A stretch of 64,000 nucleotides of DNA from Sordaria brevicollis (GCA_033439795.1 JAUTDP010000004.1:62001-126000), one strand, 5' to 3'; counted from the stretch's first letter, positions 21,223 to 32,761 are shown. The notes: generated from the sequence alone by a model not told the origin. Made by a program: numbers and translations.

Positions 21223-22976
21223 GATGAAGGGGTTGAGCAATGTTGGTAAGTGGTTGCCTGGTTTGATGATGATGGAGTGCTATGATGAAGTGACTTGGTG
21301 AGAGAGAAGGATTGGCATTCTCCAGGTGAGTTATCCTCCCTTTTATGTACTTCATCTTGTCCTGTCAAGACTTCTTTGGCCAAGACGGTCTCCTCACGCA
21401 ACTTTGGTCAAACTCGGGAGCTGGAGCAAAACGGCTTCATGGCTCCGGGACAAATCAGGGAAACCATCGCGAGTTGCAAGGCCACTTGAGGGGCAAAGCA
21501 GGGGCAGTTTCGTATGCCTTCGTGCCCTGTTTGTCCCGCCATAGAGAAGCTTTCATGCATGCTATAACCCGGAAAAGCACCCGAGTCCAAGTTCCTCCCC
21601 GTACTACACAAGAACTCTGAAGAGTGTTGAGTCGTGCAACTGTTCGGAGCTGAACTTGGCTTCAATCTACTTCTTCTCGTCAATGCAAGCCGATATTGAC
21701 CTCACACACAAAATGGGCTATTCATAGCAGCAACATATCATGATCTTGTCTTCATTTTCGAGCTTGGCCACTTTGTGCTGCAGCTGGTAGATGAAGCTAT
21801 CACCACCTTCGTTCTATCACCTGACAATTGAGTGTGTGGGGAGATTCCCAGGAGCTGTCTCAACGGGGTAACCCGCTTTCCCATCACCTGTTGTGTTCAC
21901 TGCAAGTTAGATTGTCGGCAGCCTTTTTGAGTCTATCTTTGGAGTTGTGGTGCAACGGCTTGAGATGAATCTCCACGCCAAGGATTTTCCCGGGTCTTCC
22001 ATCTGGGATGCTTGGGTACGGGGACTTGGAGGTGTGGTTTGATGATTGGATGCCGGCAAGCCACAATATGTTGACAATCTGGAATCGATTGAGACTTATC
22101 CGGTGCTATGAGTGTGGTCTCGGGAGTCGTGCATTGCGATATCTCACCTCAAGACTAGGAGCATGGCGCATCAAGTCTTTTACCTCCACTCTTTAGCTTC
22201 ACAGACTAGACACTCCTTGTTCACAACGTGATACCTTGATCCCGTGGTCCCAGACTACAATACACTAAAGACTTTACTCTGCGCGAGGTTAAAGTATACA
22301 GGGCGTAAGCTTCCCCGCTCCATTCCTCTCCCGAGTTCCCGGGATGAAGTTCGAGGCGGGTTGCGGCTCGCTTACCGGGCAGTCATCTTCACTTTGGATA
22401 AACTGCTTGTAATGACTTGGCACCACACCACTTCGTGAGATACATGCTACTTCCTCGATAGTTGCCCAAGTTTGCGTCGCCTTCATGTTCTATGCGCAAC
22501 CATTGGAATGGAATGGCAAGAGTGGATGGGACCGGGGGAGAAAAGAAGAAGTCTTCAAAGCATGACTTAACCGGGAGAAGACCGAGATGATATACACCCA
22601 CGAGAGATTGTGCTGCTGTAATTCCACCTCTTGTCTGGGCCAGGCCTTGTACATAAACGAGCTCGTCGGCTCATCATCATTGGACGATGAGGTGCCCCGT
22701 CACCACAGTTCACGCCTGGCTTCCACTTGCCCTCGTGTTTTATTGACTCCCCCCCTTGGCAAGTGTGAACAGTCAGCACTCGGCAGCTTGCGGACAGTTG
22801 ACACTACCTTCTAGGCATTCTGTTGGTGGAGAAGCAGAAGATAGGACTCCGTCCACGTGCAAGAAGCGTTTAAGGGCGAATGCCACAAGTCAATAAACAC
22901 ATGCAGGGCATGGACCAGTGCCATACTTGACTACCAAACTCCAAGAGATGTAAACGAGTTTACATGCGTGCCCTAC
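21223..22976. other. 1.75-kb region without a recognised gene
   Basis: Holds the DUF4360 promoter at its left end. No coding region is supported; the short frames overlap on both strands. No repeat structure was seen. Confidence 0.45.
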
Positions 22977-23209
22977 CTGTGTATGTAGTCCTCCATGTAC
23001 GTGCCTCCTACTAGTACTTGGGGCGAGCTGAACTTGAGGCTCTGCCTCCCGTCTGTAACCCCTTCGTATCGGAAATAGACTCTGGTGTTCTTTCCAGGTT
23101 CCGGAGCTACAATGTATCCCGTGTTGTTGACGCTGTGCTGTCGCAAAAGATTCGTCTTCAACGGTATTGCCTCTGACGCCTCGTGAAAAAGGGGTTCTTG
23201 TCCCGTCAT
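22977..23209 (-). CDS. Possible small orphan gene, 5' exon only
   Basis: A 78-residue frame starts in good context (CACCATGAC) and reads MTGQEPLFHEASEAIP with a later NTRVYFRYEGV strand and SLKFSSPQVLVGG. It stops close to ACACAG/GTAGGG, a plausible splice donor at 22976, and a possible acceptor follows near 22940. I do not recognise the protein. It could be a real lineage-specific gene or chance coding. Confidence 0.3.
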
Positions 23210-23982
23210 GGTGTTCAGGAACAGTCACCAACCTCAAGCTGACACTCCGCAAATGGTCATACGTCAGGAGGAGGTCTGTTGTTAGATGTATCCGACAGCA
23301 CCTGGTAGGTAGGTAAGAATGAGTCAAGCAGTGCCAGTTTCAACGACATAAAAACAGCCAGTCAACTCACCAGGATTACATAAAAGTTCCGTGCAATTCA
23401 CCGTTCCCATCTGATCTGCTACTCAAGAAAAGGATGATCATGGAAGGGGGTAGAAGTATCCGTCTCGTCCGGAGGTAAGCCGCTGTCCGTAAACAGGCAG
23501 GCACGGAGCGATGGAAGTGGACCGTGCCGTTGGTCAAACAGCGTCCGGCCGGACAGCATGACGGACTGGCCTGCTCTATCGGACGCGGTCAGAAGTGGGG
23601 CCGATGACTGGTGCCTCCTCCGTTTGTACATGAGCTCTCATTCACGGCCCCACGGGTATGATAGATGCTACTAAGATCAGGGGAGTTCTGATCTTCCACA
23701 CCTTCGTTGAATGTGCCTGCTATAAATTTTTCCTCATCCTCGAGCCCACCAGCAATCCCTACAATTTTCGACTGACAACCCACCGCTCCTTGTTGTGCCG
23801 TCACCCCAGGCATCGTTTCTCGACTCGAAAGCAGGTCAACACGTTACAGGCGTTCTAGTTTTGCCTCTAACGTTCCCCTTCACCGTGAGTTTATCATCAT
23901 GCGACCTCACAGCAGACACTCATCAACGCATCAATCCGAGACTGCCCCTGACACTCATACCTCTAGACATAAACCGCTCAGG

Positions 23983-24651
23983 ATGTCTCACCAGATCCAC
24001 GAAAAGCCTCCCATCATGCGCGTCATCGAGATGCTCAACGGCAGTGTCAAACCAGGCCTGCAGATGGTTACTCCGGAGCTCGAAGAGCCCCTCAAATACC
24101 TGGAGGCAACGCTCGAGGCACAAGGGGTCGCTCTCAAGCTTCTTTATGATGACGCCGGAGTGAGAACCCCAATCTCCCAGGGCTCCATGGAGTGCTACAT
24201 CGCCACAACACTCTGGAACAAATACATACTTCCCCCACGGTCAGGGCTGTCCAACCGAGAAGCTCATGACCTGGGCACAAGAGGAGTAGTGTCCGTACCC
24301 GGACCAGCGTTGGGCAAGATATCTTATCTTGAGCGAAGGTTGAGGGAGGAGGGGAAGCCTTTTGATCCCGAGCCGCATCAACGTCTACCCGAAAGGCGAA
24401 TGGAGATGTCAACCCCGTCCTCTTCCTCAATGGCTACAGTCCAAAACAACAAGCAAGCGTCAGGGACTGATCCTGCTTCTTCTTCTTCCAGCGGCAGGAT
24501 CAGCTTCAGCTGTTACCCAGCAAAAGCACTTCCAACGGAAGTAAGCCAAACCCGTTCCTCGACAGCACGCGACCCAAAGGGCAAAGGCAAGGCCAAAGCG
24601 GTCGACTACCCCGCCGCCTTGAGGTTCTCAAGCCCGGCTAGGTGGAGGTGA
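23983..24651 (+). CDS. Orphan family A, member 1
   Basis: Unknown function, about 222 residues. I start it at 23983 (GATGTCTCAC) because a likely 5'-leader intron (GTGAGT at 23883, CTCAG acceptor at 23980) ends two bases before it. An in-frame ATG at 23899 would lie inside that intron. Residues 20-80 match the family core seen in the genes at 25782 and 58192: TPELEEPLKYLEATLEAQ, then LLYDDAG, a Ser/Gly step and ATTLWNKYI. The C-terminal half is Ser/Lys-rich and probably disordered, ending with KGKGKAKA. It has no signal peptide or membrane segment. Confidence 0.6.
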   Translation: MSHQIHEKPPIMRVIEMLNGSVKPGLQMVTPELEEPLKYLEATLEAQGVALKLLYDDAGVRTPISQGSMECYIATTLWNKYILPPRSGLSNREAHDLGTRGVVSVPGPALGKISYLERRLREEGKPFDPEPHQRLPERRMEMSTPSSSSMATVQNNKQASGTDPASSSSSGRISFSCYPAKALPTEVSQTRSSTARDPKGKGKAKAVDYPAALRFSSPARWR

Positions 24652-25781
24652 AGGAGGAGTTGGCGCGCCGGGTGTTGGAAACTTGTTTTACCCTATCAAT
24701 AAGAGGAGGGCAAAGGAGATGGGAGGGAGGGAGACGTGGGTTTGAGTTGCAGTTAGCTTTGCAGGATCCTGAGTAGAGGGATTGAGAGATATGGGATGGG
24801 AGAAGGGGAGGGGAGGATGGAGATGGAGGGATAAGAGGTGGGGTTATTAGGTTGCTTTGACAAGATGGGTTTTTTGGTTGACAAAATGACGGAAAATTCT
24901 AAATGGCCTGATACTATTTCCTCAATTAAGGACCTTGGCTGAAATGTCAGGTCGAAGTGAAAGTACGGTATTGTTTCAGATAAAAGATCCAGTCGCTAAA
25001 TCAACAAGTAGAGGTAACAGTGGGCACTCAAAATCTGAACGCAGCGTCGAGGTCTTTCCCACTGATTTTTTCCGAGTTCTCGATCATTAGAAATATTCGA
25101 AGGCACACTCGAGCCGTTCCTTCCCTTGTTCTTCGTAGTGTTGTGTGATTCCAACTACGTTCCTTCCTTGATTACATCTACCAGCCGCTGTTTCTCTACA
25201 CTAAATTCCATGTTCAAACTTGAATCCAGGAAAGCACTACCTGCCAGTCTTCAATCAAAGTGGACCAACACTTTGAAGGAAAGCAATGCCAAGGTAACTA
25301 CCTCAAGGATGACATGCTTTCGTCGTACCTTCCCCCTTCACTGATTCGCAGTCTTCCATCTCATTCCCTTGGATGCTGGGAAATTGTTTGTTCCTTCTCC
25401 CTTCACTTGCGAGTGACGTTCATGCGTCTCTCCCCCCTGTCCTTTTTGTTTTGCCCTGAGTAGTGGGGCTAAACTTCTCACCCGACACCGGTTCGAAACA
25501 TTTGCTCACATCCGACGCACATTTCGAAAATTTTCCCGCATCGCACCACAGAAACAGTACAAGACACTCACTCGTCCAGCATTTTTCCAAGAAGATCACT
25601 ACATTCTCCAAGCATTCATGGCTTCTTCTCCAACTCTTTCCCATGTATGGCAACCCACTTGTCTCTCGTTCTCGTATATAGCTTGCAATCGTTAAGTTCC
25701 ATTATTCCAGATCACTGACCTCGCCTTCCGCTGATAGCAGCGTACTTCTTTTTCTTCGCTTCACCACGAGAACCACCAACA
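24652..25781. promoter_or_regulatory. Intergenic region between two family A genes
   Basis: No gene is recognised. Purine-rich GGGAGGG stretches follow member 1. A probable 5'-leader intron of member 2 runs from GTATAT near 25674 to GATAGCAG at 25740. TAGAGGTA occurs at about 25007. Confidence 0.4.
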
Positions 25782-26564
25782 ATGTCCGCCCAAGAGACCT
25801 ACGACCAGGCCAAAAACCGCCTCAAGGTTGCCCTCAACGTCGCCATCCTTCCCGACATCATCGAAGTAGCTCCCCAACTGAATGAGCCAAGGGCGTTGTT
25901 GGACGCGGTCCAAAACGCAAAGCGCGAAGTCTACCGTCGCCATTACGTTGAGGAGGGCATGGATTGCCCCGGTTCCCTTTCCCATGGCACGGTCGCCTGG
26001 GAAGCCGCAACCTTGCTGTGGAATTGGTACTGCCGGGAATCCAAGGAAGCAGGGCAGGTCTGTCCAACCCTGCCACTGAAGGGCGAGTGCGAAACTGTCT
26101 TGACCGAACCGGACGAGGGCTGGCAAGCCTTCCTCTTGAAAAGAGAGCAAGATGAGGAAGCGCGACTGGCTGCCGCTGAGCTGGGACAAGCGAACGGTCC
26201 TCGGATCAAAGTCGAAGAGGACTCAGACGAAGAGATGCCACTGGCTGATGTTCTCAACCGCCCACCACGAAACTATCACCAAGCCCACAGTAGTCCTGTG
26301 GCTGTGGCGGCACACCAAGAGAACCAGGCCCGCCCCAACTTGGGGCTTCTTACTTACCAGGACGACCTTGAGTTCAAGTGCTCACAAAGAAATTTTCGTG
26401 TCATCTGGTTGTTCGTACCGACATCCGAAGCCGGATATCGCTACCACGTCTTTGTCAACGGGACTCTGATCCAAGTAGATCAGAATGAGCCTAGCAAGGA
26501 CGAGGCACGAGAGGCAGTTGCTCTCAAAGCGCTGGCAACGCCGGGGATCTGGAGGGCTGCTTGA
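25782..26564 (+). CDS. Orphan family A, member 2, with dsRBD-like C-terminus
   Basis: The frame has 260 residues, no intron, and starts in good context (CAACAATGTCC). The family core spans about residues 25-115: PQLNEPRALLDAVQNAKREV, YVEEGM, AATLLWNWYCRES, then VCPTLPLKGECETVL and DEGWQAFLLKRE. An acidic EEDSDEEMP linker follows. The last 60 residues read YRYHVFVNGTLIQ and then PSKDEAREAVALKAL. That strand-then-helix pattern resembles a double-stranded RNA-binding fold, whose final helix is usually SK.EA...A...AL. Function is unknown. It is probably cytosolic or nuclear, since no targeting signal is seen. The RNA-binding idea is inference from a short motif. Confidence 0.65.
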   Translation: MSAQETYDQAKNRLKVALNVAILPDIIEVAPQLNEPRALLDAVQNAKREVYRRHYVEEGMDCPGSLSHGTVAWEAATLLWNWYCRESKEAGQVCPTLPLKGECETVLTEPDEGWQAFLLKREQDEEARLAAAELGQANGPRIKVEEDSDEEMPLADVLNRPPRNYHQAHSSPVAVAAHQENQARPNLGLLTYQDDLEFKCSQRNFRVIWLFVPTSEAGYRYHVFVNGTLIQVDQNEPSKDEAREAVALKALATPGIWRAA

Positions 26565-27622
26565 AGTGTCAAGCGCTTGGGGAATGGATGCCGTGCGTGT
26601 TCAGCAATTGGGTGAAGGTCGGTGTTGTTCTGCTACAGAGAGTGTTTGGAAAGGAGGCCGAGGCCCGAGGGAGGTTTAAGTGTTGGACTACGGACGCACC
26701 AGGTACATGTAGTCGAATGTAAAGGTACCTTACGTGCGGCTCCCGGGTATAAGCGGAAGATACCTCTACCTATGATTAGATGCCTGCATGGCAGTTGGGG
26801 TCAAGAGCGCGATATTCGTTCCCACGCGCTCATGCACTTCCGTGCCACAGGAGGACTTGAAGTGCTTTCAAGGCGGCATTTTTTGGCAAACCAGGGTTCC
26901 GTGTGACCCCCGGAGCGGATGGTTGGAATGTGCTGATGGCTTCGTGTAACGCATGTGGCGGGCCGTTGGGTGCTCTTACCACCGGTTCAACCAAGCAACC
27001 GGGCTGCGGCTGCCTAGAATAGGTGACCACCAGGCAATGATGTTGATTTGGGACGGAGCGGATCGTTGGTGCTGGTTGGACCTTCGGACGGTAAGTGTTG
27101 GTCTGTTCTTGCCTTTCGAACGGAAACTCCTGACAAAGTCGAGGTGTAAGAACTGACGAGGCCCAACAACTTCTTTGGGTTGTGGCAATCTTCCACTTGA
27201 TTCCCGTCATCAATCCTACGCACCCAGACTCCAGTGCTCAAAGCCCAAGGCAACGTGCCAACGACGAGGTTGGTGTTGGTAATATTTCTGTCTTTGTTGC
27301 TGAAGTTTGATTCGAGTGCAAGTCGAACCAACGCCGTTTGCTATATTGGAAAATGGATGAGGTATTCCTGGCGGGAAATATATCAACATGGGTTGGGGGA
27401 GGGGGGAAGCGAAACGATATAAAATCAACAATCTCATTCTTCTCCTCGTGAAGTCAAGCGAAGACAGAACAGACATCACTTTTTACTCCTCGGACACTTC
27501 AGACACAACTCAGAGCCAACCTAACTAAAAGTTGACAAACACAATTGCCCGTCCACTTTTGATAGAGAACCTACAGTAGTTTCTCAAAGTCTCCCAGAAA
27601 CACAGTTCACCGACCATCCAAC
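26565..27622. other. Intergenic region, about 1 kb
   Basis: No gene recognised. A TACCTCTACCTA word lies near 26760. The right end is the promoter of the gene at 27623. Confidence 0.45.
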
Positions 27623-28553
27623 ATGCCCGTGCGGACTCTTCAGGAGAAGTATTCGAATTACCTCGATGGCAATGGGTTCCTCCTCGAATATACGTTACCC
27701 GCAGGACCCAGACAGCGGCGACAACCTCAACGCTCATGGAAGGAAGAGGGTGGGCCTCCAACCTTTGAACAAGTCTACAACTGGTACCGAGACCAGTATC
27801 TGGATGAACGACTTCCGCCCGGGTACAAGCAACCAAAAAACTACCGACACTACCTATCTTCGCTACATCCTAGGTCTTCTAAGCTATTCTAAAGGACTCG
27901 GTACACACACTTTCAGGGGGGATTTCCCAATAACTTACGCCTTCCTAATCTTCGGATATACCGGGGACTACTTTAGACTCTTGCAGGACGACGTTATCGC
28001 CCGTCGACTTGGCAACCTCATACAAGCCCATTGGTTCAACATGAAATGGTTGTGGAAGGAAAACCACTCCTTTATCACAGGCGTTGGAGGGAAGAAGTTC
28101 CTACGGTTCTTGATCAGGTTCCGGCAAGCTCTCACCGGTACCCATCCGGTTTCGGTGCGGGATGGTACACCCGCCATCCAGGAGTGTCTCTCAAACATGA
28201 TTTCGGCAATTCGGGATGAGCTAGGCAACGAGGACGGAAGTGAATATACCATCTTCCTCGATTCGAATTTCATCCCAGCCCCGGAGAACAGCGTGTCTAA
28301 ATTCCACGAGGGAATGCTGATGATGAGGACTTACATTACGACATGGTGGAGGTTCACCCCCGCGCCGTTTGGTTTGCATGGTACAAAGGTACTGCCCTTG
28401 GTTGAAGACCCCATGCGGTTTAAATGGACCTACGGGGGCAACGATATCATAAACCCTGAGCCTGATAGGCCGAGGATCACCCATTGGCCGGTAGATGAGG
28501 ACCCGGCGGAGGAGGACATGCCCATCGGCCCCCCTCAGTATACCTCTACGTAA
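27623..28553 (+). CDS. Orphan protein of unknown function
   Basis: I model exon 1 as 27623-27873 and exon 2 as 27917-28553. Exon 1 starts in good context (AACATGCCC) and has 83 codons plus two bases. Joining across a 43-bp intron (GTCTTC donor, CTTTCAG acceptor) restores frame and gives about 295 residues. The donor is weak and the intron short, so the junction is uncertain; a frame from 27666 runs on without an intron but its first 80 residues look non-coding. Readable parts are FEQVYNWYRDQYLDERLPPG, FGYTGDYFRLLQDD, FLDSNFIPAPENS and TTWWRFTPAPFGLHG. No domain, signal or membrane helix is recognised. The region is flanked by orphan genes. Confidence 0.45.
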
Positions 28554-29445
28554 CCGGGCTAGAAAAGACGGTTATTCCAAGAAACCTCCAGGGTTCTGCT
28601 GTCCTCTTGTCCCTGGCTTGGCCAGGCGCTGGAGGGCTGATCTCGGCGTCTTTTCACTATGGGGATATCAGGATTTCCTTGTTTCTTTGTCGGTTCTACC
28701 TCTACACACAGACGTGCTATCACACAGTCCTTACCACTTCTCAGCCCATTTCTTTCCAGTATCACACAGTCGTTACCTGTCCCTCAGCATTTCCGTTTTC
28801 TTCTTCTTTTCTTCTTCTTTTTTTCTCGGTTCTACCCCAATACAGAGATGCATGTCATAACAGTCCCTACCACAGATCAACCCATTTCTATCAAATATCG
28901 CACAGTCATTACCTACCCCTACCTAACAAAGGTACCCACCCCATCAGTTATTATACGAATGGACACTCTTTCACAGATAGCCATAGAATAGATTTCTGAA
29001 GCAATTCACTCCTTTGCCTCACCCTGTTGACTTCAACCCTACCAACTCCCGCATCATCCGTGTCCAACTACCAACCTACACACCTCTAACTCTAGCCGCT
29101 GTATCTGTCAGGCCAGAACGACAAATGATACCATGCATCATTAGGATAAATAAACTTGGCAAGATCTACCTAGAGGTACCCCATGGGGAAGCGGATTTAG
29201 CCACAAGTAGGCAGAGGTAGGTAGCCTTCCACACAAACTAATCTAACTCCCGGCATTTATCTGCCGTTCCGTGATGTCCTTATGTCCGGAATCTAAACAT
29301 TGCCATCATTTACAAAGAATTCCCATCATGCCCGCTCAACTTTTGTCTGTTGTGGAACATGATATGGGCCACGTGGAATGGAGTTGGACATTAGCCGCCA
29401 AAGCCTTGATGGAGATAGACTATCCGCATCTTACAGGGGGAATGT
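28554..29445. other. Intergenic region between the orphan gene and the CE5 relic
   Basis: No gene is recognised. It contains the tandem duplication at 28690-28921. TAGAGGTA or TACCTCTA occurs near 28541, 28698 and 29170. Confidence 0.45.
28690..28921 (+). repeat. Diverged tandem duplication, period about 135 bases
   Basis: The stretches 28690-28786 and 28826-28921 align through CGGTTCTACC, ACAGTC(C/T), CCATTTCT and ACAGTC(A/G)TTACCT. They are roughly three-quarters identical, with transitions and transversions. No gene function is seen. Confidence 0.6.
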
Positions 29446-29846
29446 TTGAGGATGGTGAAGGCGGCGATTTTCATACCTCTAATTCCATGTAGGATCCGCA
29501 TAATGTTGTTGCCCGGGTTGCCGTATAATGTCGGGACGTGTAGGGGGAAGGGGGTGAGTTCCACTTCACTTCTTCTATGTATACCTGGGATGGGGGAGGG
29601 GGAAGAAAAGAGGGGGAGGGGGGTGGGATAAGACGATTGCTAACCATGTCGTGCAACAAACAGTTCGCGGCCCGCCCGAGCGGGTTCCAGTGCTCCCCTG
29701 CCAACCCGTCGATTATTCAGTCTTATTGCGACTCCACGGATTCGTATTGCTGTAATGGCAATGATGCGAATTCGCATCAGCAGTATGTGAATAAGTATGG
29801 GCAGCAGGCGTTGGCGTTTGTGAAGAAGTTGGTTGATGCTGCTTGA
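29446..29846 (+). pseudogene. Truncated CE5 (acetylxylan esterase/cutinase) relic
   Basis: Only the 3' part of a CE5 gene is left. The piece near 29452 reads VKAAIF, GDPHNVV (shifted frame) and GLPYNVGTCR; the intron 29554-29663 (GTGAGT donor, AACAG acceptor) is intact. The last exon 29664-29846 has GFQCSP, IQSYCDSTDSYCC and HQQYVNKYGQQALAFVKKL, including the catalytic Asp and His region. The nucleophile GYSQG segment and everything before it are missing. About 14 bases containing ACCTCTA are inserted between IF and GDP and break the frame. It lies in opposite orientation to the intact CE5 gene at 30238-31337, but its CCNGN motif suggests a different, acetylxylan-esterase-like subgroup. Confidence 0.7.
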
Positions 29847-30237
29847 GTTGCACATGTAATGCGCACATGGAGTGAGTGAGGTTGGGTTGGGTCGGAGATA
29901 ACGGCGGCCGCACGGGTCATGCTATGTATGGTAGGGGTTGGACGGCATGATGCATGACATGACCGCATGGCCACCAAGCTGTCGGTTAGTTTAGTTGCAC
30001 AGCACGAAGCTGCAATGCAATGTGCCGGGAATAGAGATACCTACAGGTTGGCAGACGACACCTGACCTCCGTCCACATTGGGTATAAAGTCTATTCGTGA
30101 ACTAAAATTCATCTAATGGGATTAAAGGCATATATCCTCCGTCTAATCATTACTCGTATCCAATACGCCAGTCCTTGAACTTCATTCCTCGTCGTTTTTT
30201 CTTTTCTCCAATTTCAACTTGTCCACTCAGCTCCCGT
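29847..30237. other. Short region between convergent CE5 relic and CE5 gene
   Basis: Nothing beyond 3' flanks is seen. Confidence 0.4.
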
Positions 30238-31337
30238 TTAGAAAAGACCAAGACCCATACCAACAGCACCAACAACACCAGCCAAAACCATCACACCCGA
30301 TCCCCTCACACTGACCGCAGCACCCTCAACAGGCGCACCAGAAGCAGAGGCACTGGGCGTGGCACTGACAACCGGCGATCCAGATCCGGTGGGGGCAGAA
30401 ACACCAGTGGAAGTAGCGGTAGGAGCAGGGGCAGTAGAAGTCCAGATGCCCGTGTAGTTGCCATCACTCTCCTCGGCCTCAAGCGAGGCGTTGTACTTTT
30501 CGACAATCCAGTTGACCGTCTCCATGGTGTAGTTGCCAAAGTAGCCGCCGTGGACGGTGGTGTCGTTGCCGAAGTCGCAGTAGACGTCGCCGGTGTCGCA
30601 CCAGGAGGCGATCTTGTCGCCGAAGGGCAGGCAGGAGGTCATGTTTTCACGGGGGAAGATCTGGGTATTGGTGTTAGTACCTCCTGCATATCAGGGCAAT
30701 GGACGGATCGAACAAAAAAAACTTACGCCGTTTCTGGTGCTGCTGCCAAGGTTCCAGGTAGCGCCCTTGTCGACAGTGTGGCTTGGGTCACCGTATGCGA
30801 CGGCGGCGACGACTGTTTTGTGTTTTGTCTCACGTCAGCCTTCATCATTCATTGTCTTTTTGATGATCCAATCTCACAATTCCACATCCTTTCTCCCAGG
30901 GGAAGAAAAAAAAACATACCAGTCTTGTTAAACACATCCAAATACTCCCTACTAGCCTGATAATCATTGCCCTCTCCCGAGTTTCCGCAGAGCGAATCCA
31001 TCATGGCGTGCGCACCCTGCGAGTAGCCCAACAGAGCAACCTTGGTGTTGGGGCACCTCTCATAGTACTCGACAACCCTCTTCTCAAAAGCCATGGCGCC
31101 CTTCTCCTCCGAGTCGCTGTAGTTGCTGAAGGTGGCGGGGTAGTCGATGGCCTCGATGGTCGAGCCGGGAATGAGGGCCGTGACGTTGCGGGCGACGACG
31201 CCGATCCGGCCGACACCCGGGGCTTCCGTACTGCCGCGGGCGACGATCAGATGAAGGCCGGTCGCGCATGGCTCTTCACGGATGTAGTGCGAGACGGAGG
31301 CGGCGGCCTCGACGAAACGGGCGACGATGGTCCACAT
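30238..31337 (-). CDS. CE5 cutinase/acetylxylan esterase, probably GPI-anchored
   Basis: CE5 enzymes are alpha/beta hydrolases that cleave cutin esters or acetyl groups on xylan. Exons are 31337-30920, 30812-30727 and 30660-30238, with introns GTATGT..AAACAG and GTAAGT..ACCCAG, giving 308 residues. The catalytic triad is visible: Ser106 in GYSQG, Asp193 in CDTGDVYC and His205 in TTVHGGY. The usual first disulfide Cys is in EEPCATGLHLIVARGSTEAP. A Ser/Thr/Pro-rich stalk (about 230-280) and a final hydrophobic run (VMVLAGVVGAVGMGLGLF) indicate a GPI anchor. The N-terminus MWTIVARFVEAAASVS is short and weak as a signal peptide, which is odd for this family. Cutinase versus xylan esterase cannot be decided. 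Confidence 0.88.
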
Positions 31338-31447
31338 TTTGGCTGGTCTGGTAATGATGTGTGACTGTGTGAACGGTGGTTTGGGTGAGTGAGAGAGAGA
31401 GAGATGAAGTGAGGTTGAGGCTCTCTTGTGTCGTCCCGATCGGTCCC

Positions 31448-31455
31448 TTATAAAA
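31448..31455 (-). promoter_or_regulatory. TATA-like box of the CE5 gene
   Basis: TTTATAAG on the minus strand, about 112 bases before the ATG at 31337, preceded by no ATG in the leader. Position fits a fungal TATA element. Confidence 0.45.
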
Positions 31456-32345
31456 GCTGTCTTGGCGTAGTCCGTGGGTTCCTTCCAGCCAAAAGTGTGG
31501 TGACGATGGATGGGATGGAAAGGGAAAGAGAAGAGAAAAACGGCAGAAGGAAGAGAAGATGTAGGGACGGGAGCCTGAGCGAAGGTGCAGATGGAAAAGA
31601 CCGAGGGAGGGTGGGATTGAGGCTTTTGGGGGCAGGAAATCCGAAAAAAGCAGGAACAAGGAAGCAAAAGCAATGGCGCGCTATACCCGACCTGCCTATC
31701 ATGACACTAACAGGGATCGAGACCGCCATCCTTTGTGGGCCTGCTAAGACACGAGCCAAGTCCGCTAAGATCGTGCTAGCCGGTAAGCCCGGGCCCCTGG
31801 TCAGTGGTCACAGGCAGTCGTCACCAACAAAGTACGCCCCGGATTTATCATCAATCATGGTGATGACCGCCGCCTCCATTCCCAGCTCTCTGTTCGTCGG
31901 CCGCTCTTCCATTCTCTCTGCACGTCGGCCGCCTCCTTCTTCCTCTTGCACGATGTTTTCCCTCCTCGCTATCCAGTCAGCCACAAGGGAACCCAACTAA
32001 GGGAACCCAAGCCCGCGCCAAGCACAGTTCCCAAATCGTGGTTGCCAACGGAGAGGGACCGAATGCTACCTGGCCATTTCCCACACTCCCTACGACACCA
32101 GACCAGACCGTGACATCTTTGACACATGCTAGGTACCGCTGCGACGTTGAAGGGGAAGGGGGAAATTAATGCGTCGCTATCAAAAATCCTTCAAATATCA
32201 AAATGATGATACTAGTATCATCAGTGTGGTCGCAAAGCTGGTCTGCTTCTGGATAATGCCCCGCTGTTAGAATAATGGCTCTGGCCCTGTGCCCGGTGAT
32301 TATGATCGGACTGTCTCGTTACCCCGGAATGGAGTCAGTCGTCAA

Positions 32346-32376
32346 CTGTGGACTGTGGACTGTGGACTGTGGACTG
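32346..32376 (+). repeat. 7-base tandem repeat (GTGGACT)n
   Basis: Four to five adjacent copies of GTGGACT with no interruption. Confidence 0.85.
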
Positions 32377-32761
32377 ACAGAACTGACAAACAGTGACAGG
32401 CATGCCGGATGCGGGGAGCCGAACGGGAAGTGTGTCAATCAGTGGATTGGCTCAATTGGGTCGGTGACTTCGGTGTGGGCCGAGGTTGTGTACACGAGGT
32501 ATTTCGGATGTTCCCGTCCTTTCGTTCTTTCTTTGTCCTTTCTTTGCACTTTTCGGGCAAAACACGGGGTTGGGAAATGCGAAATCAAGAAATATTGGAT
32601 GCGACAAAGAAACCAAACAACCTCAATCGTGTTTGCCTTTTTGCGCCTCAACGTGCCAAAAACGATTACTCCGACGACAGGCGCTGATGAAAAAGGAATG
32701 GAGCGCGTTTCCCCGGCAACACAATGTTTTTGTTTTTTTTTCACCTCCCTCAACCACTCAC

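Larger units (their letters stand above)
31338..32761. other. CE5 promoter and intergenic region, 1.4 kb
   Basis: The promoter of the CE5 gene occupies the left end. No other gene is recognised. A pure GTGGACT tandem (four to five copies) lies at 32346-32376. Confidence 0.45.

Noticed and set aside
26560..27480. Several 65-127-residue frames on both strands
   Set aside because: They overlap heavily, have poor composition and no splice or start support.
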